Part shown: positions 50,281 to 61,100 of the stretch, one piece after another
Layout of the letters: each line of letters starts with the position of its first letter
How positions within the stretch are numbered: position 1 is the first letter of the stretch
Assembly: GCF_008831285.2 (NCBI RefSeq)
Contig: NC_045151.1
Coordinates: 1,421,544-1,485,543, forward strand
Reading direction: 5' to 3'
DNA length: 64,000 nt
Origin: Nymphaea colorata
Taxonomy: Eukaryota; Streptophyta; Magnoliopsida; Nymphaeales; Nymphaeaceae
Notes under the pieces: generated by a model
What the model saw: the letters and a program-made list of their open reading frames with translations, nothing else
Databases searched by the model: none
Told to the model about the DNA's origin: nothing
Made by a program: the position numbers and the translations under genes

Positions 50281-51219
50281 CAATGTTATAAGAAGCTTAC
50301 GCCTCATGCCAAAAAACCACCGCCGCTTCATGTTTGAGGCGACGCCTCAGAATGGAGCATTGATTAATTTTTTTATTAAAAAAAAAGAAAAGAAAAAAAA
50401 CGTAAAACTGCTTCCCGTGCCCGACGGTCACATTGTTCACCATTCACGGTGAATAATGAAAACACGAAGCGCACAATCCCCTTTCAATCCCTAATCCCTT
50501 TCTCTCCATCCCCAATCTCCATTGCATCCATCACCGGCGAAATTGGGGTAGAGGCTGGAGCTGCTGCCACCAGAATCAGACCGGAACCAACTGCCGCCGA
50601 AAACATCCATTGCAGGTCTCTCCTTCTCTCTCTCTCGCGGGCCATGGCTGGCACTCGCCATTGCTGGCTACTCTCTTTCTCTCAGGCCATGGCTGGCCGC
50701 CCTCTCTCTCTCTCTTTGTTGCTTGCGTACTCTCTCTATTCTCTAGTATGGTTGGTTCTCTGTGGAGGCAAGCTCTGCCTATAAAATGTTCTCCTTCAAA
50801 TTGTTTAGCTGCTCAAACTTGTAGAAGACATATATAACTGACGGAGCATTTTCACATATCTGGCATTCACATAGGCGATGGAGCTGGTAATGGTTCATCT
50901 CGTCCATTTTTAGGCTGCTAGGTATTCTAGTTAAAATCTATGGTCTCTCTATCGAGGATGCGGATGATTTGGTGGTTGTAGCGTTGATACTTGGAAGTCT
51001 ATTAAGACTACATGCAAATTGTGCTCTTGGCCAGTGGTTTGCATGTGTTGTGTATTGTCTTTCATTAGTATGCCTAGTATTTTAGTTATGTTTTTCAATT
51101 TTATCATTATTTGTATAAATATTATATACTTTAGAGATTTGTCCTCGAACTCACCGTTCAATTCACGCCTCGCGAGAGGCTCAAGCCCTTGCCTCGCCGT
51201 ATCGCCTTTTACAGCATTG
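50281..51219. mobile_element. hAT-like non-autonomous element, 939 bp
   Basis: The left end is CAATGTTATAAGAAG and the right end (opposite strand) CAATGCTGTAAAAGG, both followed within about 15 bp by an ACGCCTC / GGCGAGGC motif. The flanks CCCTTCTC (50273-50280) and CCCTTTTC (51220-51227) match at 7 of 8 positions. The interior (about 50440-50800) is GC-richer, has an open frame of 111 codons and CTCTCTC-rich parts, and may be captured host sequence. I do not recognise a source gene. Confidence 0.65.
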
Positions 51220-51776
51220 CCCTTTTCTCTCTTCTCCTTCTTCTCCTCTTCGTCTTCCTTCTTCTTCAAACCGGTCTCCCGGTTTCCTTCATATCCACAA
51301 TTGCTTATTTGCTCTGACCTAACCACCACGAAGCTGCCATTGCTGCTTCCTGTTGATGAAATCCTGTGCTCACTTCTTCCACGTGACTACTATCTTGCAG
51401 CACGCTGAAAGCAACTCCCTCAGCATTCTGCTCAACACCGGCCTCCATCCAAGCAGGTTTTTCTTTGAATTGGCTTTTTGCTGTCTACAATCTTGTCTCT
51501 CCTCTCTCGAGGTCGACCGGCGTTCGGCCATTATGTTTATTTCCTCTTTTCTCCTTAGTTTGTGATTGCTTTTTACTTAGTGGAAAGAAACATATTTAGC
51601 ATCCATTTAGCAAATGTATTTGGGGATGCATTTATGTTGCAAGCTTTGTGTCTAACAATCTTTCCCTTAAATTTTGACACTTCTATGTTATTTCATGGCA
51701 AGATGAATAACCCAAAGGATGTCATCTTTGTGTCAAAAAGTGTAATAATTAATCATCATGAAATTCATTTACTAAC

Positions 51777-52400
51777 TATGTCACATGGGTGCAGGGTGAG
51801 GCAAGGTCCAAAAAAACGTCGGTGCCAGGGTGTGGCGAGACAATATATATATATATATATATATGAAATTTTTAAATAAAAATTAACAAATAACCACTAC
51901 AAATCAACGAGGCTTAGATCATTAGAGTTTTAAGGATTGTTCCATCAATTGATTCAACAATTACAAAAATAAAATAAAATTCATCATTCTTGTCTTAATC
52001 TGTTCATCATTCTAATCTTCCTCCATCAACTTCTTGATTATCTTCAGTCTTTTCACTAAAATCAATATCATCAGAAGGAATAACAGGATCAGCTAAATCT
52101 AGATTAGCAGTCCGTAAGATTAGCAATCTGTTCATCATTCTAATCTTCCTCCATCATACATTGCCACTGCTACCGCCGCCTGCAGCTGCATCTTTTTTTA
52201 CTACCTGAATTCCTTTCCACAATGGTTTCTCTTCGCTTGCATATACAGAACCAAGCTGTGAGCCAGACTTTGATTGTGTAACATTATTTACAGTTGATGA
52301 AGAAGATCCTATTGGTGGAGATACTGGCATAGTAGTCTTTTCTTTCCCTTTGTTAGCCATCAAGTAAATTTTACCTTCAAATTTCAAAACTGAAAAGTTA
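51777..52400 (-). mobile_element. Deleted hAT transposon with N-terminal transposase fragment
   Basis: The left end at about 51782 reads CTATGTCACATGGGTGCAGG, the same terminus as the MITE at 44626. On the minus strand from about 52387 a 77-codon frame contains EKPLWKGIQVVKKDAAAGGG, the layout that precedes the BED zinc finger of plant hAT transposases (PLW, then a G-rich loop). It stops where the finger cysteines should start. A second short frame, ending DDIDFSEKTEDNQEVDGGRL, resembles an acidic transposase C-terminus. Exact 32-bp direct repeats at 51997-52028 and 52125-52156 flank that segment. The right terminus is not found. Confidence 0.6.
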
Positions 52401-53496
52401 AATGATAATTGATAAATCTAACATATATATGCAATCTAATCCACGAGCTGCTGATCCATGGGCATTCATGATTAATTATATACAACAAATTATAATTATA
52501 CTATATTACTATATACCATTCAAGCATCAAATCCATAGCTGATCACAAAAAAAAAAGGAAAATCTATCGCAACCAATAAGATGACAGAAAAACATGTAAG
52601 AATCCCATCCCAACCAAGCTCAGGAACATAATGTAAGATTCAAACATAAAAAATATACAAATCAAAGAAAGAAACAAAAATAAAAAATCAGGCGTGGTAT
52701 GATTGTTATGATTATTTTTGGAGGTTTCTTTTGGGTGTCCTTCCTGATGAAAAAATGCACAGCAGCCTAGCATTACATTTGTCTGATTATTCATTATGGA
52801 CTTTAAATCACTAATGTGGAAGGCCTGTTGCTGCTGCACATGATTGGAGGCAGTGCGTACTGGCATGTTCTGGACATTATTGAAGCTTATTTTTACATGA
52901 CCTACAGTGGCATGGGAAATTACAATGATTACTTCCCTCTGGGATGTTACAAAACCATTTAGGCAAGCACCTCAACTAAAAGAATGGCTAAGAATGGGGT
53001 TTTCATTATTTTTCCTTTCCCATAAGGAAGTTTTGTCGTGTGTTCACATTTTGTATCATATGATGGTGCTAGAATCCTATTTTGTTTCATGCTTATAGGT
53101 TAATGGGGAACAGCTGTTGAAGTTGATTCAATCTTTACTAATTGTTTAAGCAGCTGTATGTAACCCATTTCTTCTTTCTTCTCTGGAATCTGGAGCAGAT
53201 CCTAGAGCTAGCTACCTTCTTGTCTTAGCATGAAAGGGGAAATTTCAGGATTATCACCTAGCTTCTCCCCTTCCTCCTGTAAAAAAGAACTTCATTTTCC
53301 ATGTTTGATCACCATTTTCTGACACATATACAGGTAAAAGAAGTGGACATCATCACTGCTTGCATCAATCAAGCACCTACCTATTTCTTTTGATTTGGCT
53401 GCCATTGTGGAGGTTAGTCTCTTGCACTTTGGGCTCCCTCTCTTTATCTCTTTCATGCAACTGATTTGCTGTGCATTGCAAGTCCAGTGCACTAAA
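52401..53496 (+). promoter_or_regulatory. Spacer and probable 5' leader of COQ4
   Basis: No gene is recognised between the hAT relic and COQ4. The leader of COQ4 must lie in the last few hundred bases before 53497. A TGCAAGTCCAG just upstream of the ATG could be an acceptor for a leader intron, but this is not certain. Confidence 0.35.
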
Positions 53497-55111
53497 ATGG
53501 ATCGAGGTGCACGCATCTCTCTCAAGAGATGGCAGCAAGCAGCTGTAGCTGTTGGTTCAGCCGTGGGTGCACTATTGAACCCTAGAAGAGCAGACTTGAT
53601 TGCCAGCTTGGGGGAGACAACGGGAAAACCAGCTTTTGAGAAGATTCTTGAACGTATGAAAAGAAGCCCGGAGGGCAGGGTACCTTCTGCCTGTTACCAT
53701 GAACTTGGTTCCTTTATGAAACAATAGTTCTTTTTGTTTTATTTTCTGCGATTATTTTGAGAAGTAACTGTTTAAGTCACTATTTCAAAAATACTTATTT
53801 ATGACAGCTTTCAAGATTCTAGGTCTTGCTTCTTGATAACGGTTATGGCAACTCTGGGAGAAATGCAATTTGTGGACAGGAGGGCCATGCACTAGCATCT
53901 AGCTTCTTTGCTCCTCAACTTTTTTCTCCATCTGCTGAAGCAAAGAATATATTTCCATTTCATTCTGAGAGAAAAGAGTGTAGAAAAAACTACCAGTGGA
54001 GGTTGACAGAAAAATGTCATCAAATCTATATAATAAAAAACACAAATAAAATGCATGAATTCTTAAGGGTTTCTTCTACAACCAATAGGTGGCGTTCTGT
54101 TAGAAGAAGGTTTGCCCATTCTAAGTCCGTTGATTTATGGTGAATGTGTGGCAGCTTACAATCTGACAACTTACAGACCAAGGTTAAACAGTAATTTCTG
54201 TTCCCAAACAAGGAAGCCAGTAACCTTGCAAATCACTAATCATATATCATTATTCAACTGTCATCTACATTGCCATGGCCCATTCTTTTATGTCTTGAAT
54301 CATCTAGAAGCTGCGAGAACACAATAGATTAAAAAATCATTGTCGACAAGGAGAATTTCCATTCTTAAAATTTGGAAATGGCACGGAGTATAACTTAATT
54401 TTGCTTTGTTCTTTTTTCTCAATCCTAGCTATTCTGGAAACCACTATGATCTCTTTTTATTTATCATAGACTTCAAGTTGAGGCATGCCCATGTTTTGGA
54501 TTGTAGTCAGTCCATTAGCTGAGATTCTGGAAACAAACAAACTGTTTGCTTGAGAGGGAAAGAGGAAATTTTACTGAATCCTTGTTATCTATTTTTGCCT
54601 ATATTTGTTCTTGCAGGAGGTACTTGCAGATAGGCCTCGTGTTTTATATGAAAATGTTGCTCATGCATGGGATTTGCCTCCAAACACGTTTGGCGCAGCA
54701 TATGCAAATTTCATGGGAAAAAGAAACTTCTCACCAGATGACAGACCCCCTGTTCGGTTCATGGAAACTGAGGAGCTAGCATATGTAGCTACACGTGCCC
54801 GTGAAGTTCATGACTTCTGGCATGTGTTATTCAAACTTCACACAAACTTGATTGGAGAGACTGCACTCAAGGTGGTGGAGTTTGAGCAGATGTATGTTCC
54901 CATGTGTGCACTTTCTGTGATTGGTGGGTCAATGAGGTTCAGTGAAAAGCAACGCCATCTTTTCTTCAGTCACTACCTAAGTTGGGCATTACGTGCAGGA
55001 ATACACTGCACAGATCTGATGTGTATATACTACGAGAAGCATTTTCACGAGGATTTGGAAGGCGTAAGGAGGAAATGGGGTATCATTCCTGCACCAGATC
55101 CCATACCTTAA
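53497..55111 (+). CDS. COQ4: COQ4, ubiquinone biosynthesis protein (mitochondrial)
   Basis: Inner-membrane protein of the coenzyme Q biosynthetic complex on the matrix side; COQ4 organises the COQ synthome and has been linked to C1 decarboxylation/hydroxylation of the ring. Two coding exons, 53497-53679 and 54617-55111, join in phase 0 across a 937-bp GT-AG intron to give 225 aa, the usual plant length. Hallmark zinc-binding motif HDxxHx11E is intact: H126, D127, H130 and E142 within [19 protein letters not shown]. Other conserved blocks are [20 protein letters not shown] at the N-terminus, [20 protein letters not shown], and [14 protein letters not shown] at the C-terminus. The start at 53497 is chosen because MDRGAR aligns with plant COQ4 starts. 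A Met at 53395 is in frame, but its preceding hydrophobic stretch is not conserved. A possible AATAAA poly(A) signal lies near 55252. Confidence 0.95.
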
Positions 55112-56378
55112 CAATGCCTTTTTCATATTACCAAGCTGGGGTTAGGCAGACCCCAACCTGTTGAAGCAGAAGGCTGTACAGTCAAAAGAGAGTGAGGAAC
55201 TCATTCATGTCATTTGTCCTTCCAGCAACTACCCCTTCTGCAGCAAGTTTAAATAAAATGGAAGATGTCATTTTTTCTGGTCTTTTCTAACATAGGAACA
55301 ACTGTTTTGCAGAGATTAGCAGCTTTGAAGCTGATTTATGAATTTATGTGTTAGTAAAATTTTATACTGTTCAAAATATTATCACATAATCATGTTTTTT
55401 TAGTAGCGTCACTTTGCGACTGGGGAAGTGACATCTTATGCAGGAAAGATGACATGTAATTCACACACCTGGAACGACAATATTTTGAAAGAAAATGAAA
55501 TTAGTCTATCATTACTTGCATGTTAGTTTGTTGCGCCGCGCGCATGCTATGTTGCCTAAGCGTTATGACCTTTGTTAGAATGTATATGTTTTACCAACTT
55601 GACCTGTACAATAACAGGAGTAGAAGAAGAGGGATGATGAAACAGGTCACGGTCCCAGACTCCCAAGTACCTTAGTTTAGGGTAACATATTGCAAAGAAC
55701 GTCTTATGAGTTAACGACTTTTAATAGCCTCCGCTCGGACTGAACATGGGTTTGAGCTATGGGCAACTTTCTCTTTTCAGAAACCAAAACTCGTTGCCAT
55801 TAGTCCTTTAGAGGCGCTTGATGGATTGGAGTTTTGATTTTGGAATCAGAATTCCAGAACCAAAATTCCACCTCAAATTGGAATTGGAATGAGAATGGTA
55901 ATTTCCTTTTCCCTTTGCATTTGATAATAAGGAATTTTGATTCGAGAATTGAAAATGATTTGCTTGATGAAAGGGGAAATAAAATTCTATAATTCATGAA
56001 TCAAATCCTTCATGCCTTGTGCTCTAAGGAGAGATTATGGAATCATAATTCCAACCCCTAACGTAGGATCAAAATTCCAGAATGAGGATAAGAACTTAAT
56101 TCTAGAATTCCACAATTCGGACTGCATCAAACACCCCATTTTAGGGGATACGTGAGTTGATGAGGCCCAATATCACCATTTTCCATTTTCCTGTTCAACA
56201 AAATGTTGGTCGGTTTCAATATTTTTTTTTTTGTCATTATGGTAGATGGATTCGAATAATGTTTTTATAGCACTCTGATTATCGCTTGATAAGACTTTGG
56301 AGTTTTTTTTTTAGATATTTAGACAGCATAATTTCTCCAACAAAGTGCAATTTCTTAATACTAACTTCTTTTCATTAA
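55112..56378. other. COQ4 3' region and spacer with a probable MITE
   Basis: The COQ4 3' UTR occupies the first 150 bp or so. At about 55811-56143, GAGGCGCTTGATGGATTGG (left) and GGGGTGTTTGATGCAGTCC (right, opposite strand) form diverged inverted ends with internal GGAATTC/CAAAATTCC repeats. TTA-like flanks suggest a PIF/Harbinger type MITE, with uncertain borders. Confidence 0.5.
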
Positions 56379-56643
56379 GGTCGTATTTGTTGGCCTCGGA
56401 TTTGAGATTCGAAATTGACCCAAGTTCTTTTTATGTGGAACTCATAGTGTAACCAAACACTGGATTTTACCACTGTGGAAAACATGATTTAAGATCCACA
56501 GTTTATGAGCAAAACATTAGGTTTGAGGTCAGATTGGAAGGGGGTGGTCTGACTTTAAATCCTATCTGAAATTACCAAGGATCTCCAATCACCTATAATC
56601 TCAAATCACTTCGGATCTCAAATCCGAGGCTGTCAAATGCCCC
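56379..56643. mobile_element. PIF/Harbinger (Tourist-like) MITE, 265 bp
   Basis: The ends GGTCGTATTTGTTGGCCTCG and GGGGCATTTGACAGCCTCGG (right, opposite strand) continue into a shared GGATTTGAGAT. TAA flanks lie at 56376-56378 and 56644-56646. Its interior matches degenerate sequence at about 30780-30960. Confidence 0.8.
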
Positions 56644-57029
56644 TAAGATCATTTGTCCAATCTTCTCAGAAATAGGTTGTGACTTCCTTTTTATGAATAA
56701 AAAGGCCATCTCCAGTAGTTTCTTTCGCTTTTATATGGCTAACTTTTTTTTTTTTATATATGCTTATACGTAAATTGTGATATTTGATACGTAGGAAAAC
56801 AATATCATGTGTAGTAAATGTGAGCTATCTCCTTTACCTCGACGTCTCGTTGGATCATCATATACATACTCATCTTGTGGGTTAAAGTTGTGATGCATAC
56901 ACATGGGTTATTCGAGACAATAAAAAATAAAGTTTATGTATCTTTGACTGATCACTTTTTGTAAAGAAGTTATGAGGTTGTGAGTGATCTTTTTAAAACA
57001 AATGTTAAATTGAAATTAAGAAAACAAGG

Positions 57030-57510
57030 AGCCGTTCAACAATTTCGACGGTATATTTGATCCTTCACAACATTTGTCGTTTTCATTCTTGCAGTTTATG
57101 ATCCTTGTGTTTGGATTATCATGTAACTCGCTAGAACACGTTGACCATTTATGTTTCATGAAACACTGGCATAGATTCATGAAATGTTCAGGTCACAACA
57201 ATAACAGTACGTTACTGTTTCATATTCCGTCTTAAAACACTGGGATAGATTCATAAAATCCTTTGCAAAAGTGTTGCATGAATCTTCTCTGATCTTTAAG
57301 GCATATATATCAACCAATTTTATAACAATCCTACTACCAAACAACCCCTTAGGGGTAATGAAAACAACACATTGTTATTGTCCCATGAATCTATCCAAAA
57401 AATTGAAGTACGTAAAACATTTGTTCCAGTGTTATAAATCTATCTTATTTTTTGAGGCAGATTCATAACACAACAACAATCCGTTACTACTGCCAAACAG
57501 CCCCTTAAAA
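57030..57510. repeat. Cluster of TTA-flanked MITE ends
   Basis: Right-end motifs CTACCAAACAACCCCTTA (about 57335-57352) and CTGCCAAACAGCCCCTTA (about 57490-57507) are the complement of the terminus of the 33995 element. GATTCATAAAAT/GATTCATGAAAT motifs recur between them, suggesting adjacent or nested copies sharing a TTA site. Confidence 0.5.
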
Positions 57511-57907
57511 TACTTTTTCCTTATTTTCAGAAAAGGTGTTGGATTCGAGAAGATGCATAACGAGAAGGCATAACAGAAAAGACCATATCAAGCCATTATT
57601 TATATGGAAGCATAGTGGTTGGGTCAACACCTGGATCTACCAATTTCGCTTGCGTATCTCTGAGTTCCCGTAATTAACCCTTCAAGGGACGCAAACTGAT
57701 TGCTTGGTGCGCATCAGAACCCAGCATGTCCTTCTGACTAGGGAGACTTTGATCAGCTTCTTTAATTAGTTCCTGCAAAACCTGGTGAAGCTCGACTCAT
57801 TTAGATTAACTGACTCCCGCAAAATCGGATGACTCATTGAGCCATTCTACTGAATAATTAAGAAAAGCTTCCTACATATACAGGACACTCACCTTACCAT
57901 GCAACGG

Positions 57908-57908
<1 letters not shown>

Positions 57909-57941
<33 letters not shown>
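57909..57941. repeat. (TA)n microsatellite
   Basis: Uninterrupted AT dinucleotide run downstream of the twin-LOV gene's stop codon. Confidence 0.95.
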
Positions 57942-57943
<2 letters not shown>

Positions 57944-58123
57944 GCGTCCTTGATTACTGACTCAAATCACATGGATGTGGAAGAAGGGAGATAATTAAGT
58001 TTATTCCGATTTTATAAGATGATAATGTTACAACAATTACAAGAGATTATCAAGAAACAGATCACTGGCCCCTGATAACTGCCAAGACAAACAGGCACCA
58101 ATTTGGATTAATACAGAGCAGGT

Positions 58124-61100
58124 CTATGATGACTTTGACGGGCCAGCATCAAATAAGGTCCTGACTGCAACCTTCACTGCACCAATGGCGCCTAATTGTC
58201 TCATTTCTGGGGTCAATCCATCATCCTCATTTAATGAACTCTCGTCCAACTGAGCCTCAACGTAGAATGCTATCTGCATGAAACAGTCGAAGTAAAGATT
58301 ACCTGATGGTGCCAAGGGCAGATTAGGGGCACGAAAGAGATACAACCGATATATGCAAGTACCGCCGTGAAACATCAGTTTCTCCATAAAATAAAATTTT
58401 ACAAAATACTTCTAACAAAGAGGACAAAAAGCCAGATGCCAGTCGCAGGGTAGAGACGCTATAGCTAGTGTTTCGTCTTCATCAGATCTAACACAGATGG
58501 GAATTAACAAAGAGAAGCTTCTTACATGGAAGAAACTTTTAGAAGCCCGCTTTGAAGATTCATTATTCTTTATCATATTACATTAAAATTCAAAAGCAGT
58601 GGCCTAAAACTGTTACAAAGTCTTCTGACCCGTTGTGCTCTTCATTTTGGCATCCAAAGAGGGTTACTAGCCATGAAATAAGGTAGCAAAGGATCACCTG
58701 TATATGACCACCAATATATCTCAAAACTTTTAACATGACTGTTTGTTACCAAATCCCATGCTTGAAATGCTATAATCTAATCCCTTTAAGAAAAGAACAT
58801 AACCTTGTGTTGGACCCTTGTTGGAGAACGAAATATAATTCCAATAGCAACAGCAAATGATCTGGCTCAAAAATGACTAGACAGAAATTTGACAAATCCC
58901 AGAGGCAAACAATGTACATTCATTAGTCCTTTCCAAGACTTTTCAGAAAAGAACTATTCCTAAGCCACCTCCAAACTTGCAATATTACAAAATGACCCAT
59001 TTCAAAGTTTATTGTATCTCGTCATCAAAAAATAATGGTTCAGAAAGGAGGAAAAGAGGATCAACATTTTGCTGACGGCATGTCAAGGACTCAAGGGTTC
59101 ATCAATGAAAAGAGGCTACTAAAGCTACTTCCTCGACGACTCTTTCTCTCTCTCACACACACACACAGAGACCTGTATATGTTATATTTCTAGTGATAAT
59201 GGCATCGTGGAATTCACAGTTTTCTCAGAATCCCATGGTTTCTTAACTTCATTCACACTAAAGAGCTAATTGCTAGCATCTTGAATGTCTTCAAGCATCA
59301 CACAAGCATGTGTGGACAGACAGAGAGACAATTTCCCTCATTCCAGCTCTGAAGGCACACAACCACCTATCTTAAGTTGTTATGCAGAGATCACTATTTT
59401 CTGCTTTCTTTCAACATCAGCCATTTTTAAGAGAATTTTTTGAAAGCTGGCAATGCCTGTATTCAATGTTCAGAACTAAAATTTATCATTTTTCATAAGC
59501 TATCTTCTGATTAATTTATTCAAGTTCTCGTACATTAAGCTAGGGTATGAAAGCTTGCACCTACTTCCAGATAAAAGCAAGAAAGAATCCATCCATCCTG
59601 CTGTAGACTATAATGGAAACTGCTTTCCCATTTATTTCAGAACCCTTTTCATACGCTTACATCCAACAACCCTGAAAGGGCTGTCACATATCCTATTAGT
59701 AAGAAATAACATCATGGCCATCGCCTAGAGCCTCATTTACCTATTAACACTGACACTCTCCTGTTCTACATTCCTACTGTCTGTACCTATTTCCTCCTTG
59801 ACTTAAGAAGGCTCTCTAATCTCCAAAGAGACCAGAACCAGTATCTCGCTAAAAATAATCCCAGTTTTACCATTTTATCCAACAAAATTACTGTAATGAG
59901 ATGTTAAACCTGTGATCTTAAACCATAACCAGCATTTTGTCTTGAAAAAGTTTCAGGTTTATGAATTTTCTCTAATTGTTACAGAAATTAATGTAAGGAG
60001 ATTTTGACCTGTGGTCTTAGTTTGATCTGAAGAGTCCATCGATGAGATTAACCTTTGGTTATTATCAATGTATGTGGATAGTTATGACACTTGACATTTT
60101 TCCATGACATTGTTTTGCATTATCATAGTAATTTCCAACAAGCACGGCAGCCATTTCACTGGATCTCCATTTACTATGGGTATCAAATTAACTCATGGTA
60201 TCCTTCTGAAACAAATGATAGCTTTGGTGTGATACATACAACAGGCAACAGTGCCTTATCACATTATCCCAGATAAACTTGCCACACCACAGCTCTGTTT
60301 GCAGCTTGCACCTTTTCGTATTAGTCATAGATTTGGTCATATGAACTTTACAATATTAAGTCTCATGGTCCATATCCTTTGTAATCATCCAGTCTTACAA
60401 GCCAAGACAGAGAGGAATTGCAGAGACAGGAGGGGCTAGTGAAAGTGAAACAATATCATAAGAATTCAAGACCTGGAAATTAGAGGGACATGGGTCTTAA
60501 ATTTTTGTTCACTTGTGATACAAAAGATGGTGGAGCAGATGAACATATGCCTGGTATGAATAGAAGCTGATAAAATTGAGATAAGCTAGTAGTTTGTCTT
60601 ATGATAAAAATGGGAAATCCGTAATTAAAAGGATGTTTTGGACCTTCTGTGTTTCGAGAGTATCTTGCCCGTCTCAGCCTATACGCAATGATTACAAAAA
60701 ACTAGATTCAGAGGGAATTTTTCAGGAAAAAAAAACTTGATTTTTAAAATGTTATATTTTTAGGTTCTCTTTTGGACATTTTAAATTTTGAACAATGTTT
60801 TTGTATAACTCAAACTTTCATATTCTAAATTATTTTTATTTTTAAAATTCCTACATCCCTGGGCCTGAGAAAAAAAGCTTCCCAACTAATATCCAAGAAA
60901 AAACATGCCTACAGAAACTAGAGAACAATTTCCCTGACAATGCATAAAAAATTAGTTAGCAAACCTGGAAGGTCTCAGCGACAAGTTGAAGATTCAATCA
61001 TCCACATAGTTTATTGAGGTTAATTGATAGTTGTATTGCGTATTTCTCCTTTTTATTTATTTTTTCCCCTTCTCCTATTTGCTATAAGCAGGACTCTGAA

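Noticed and set aside
53395-53496. Upstream in-frame Met of the COQ4 frame
   Set aside because: The extra 34 residues are not like COQ4 N-termini; the Met at 53497 aligns with the plant family start.
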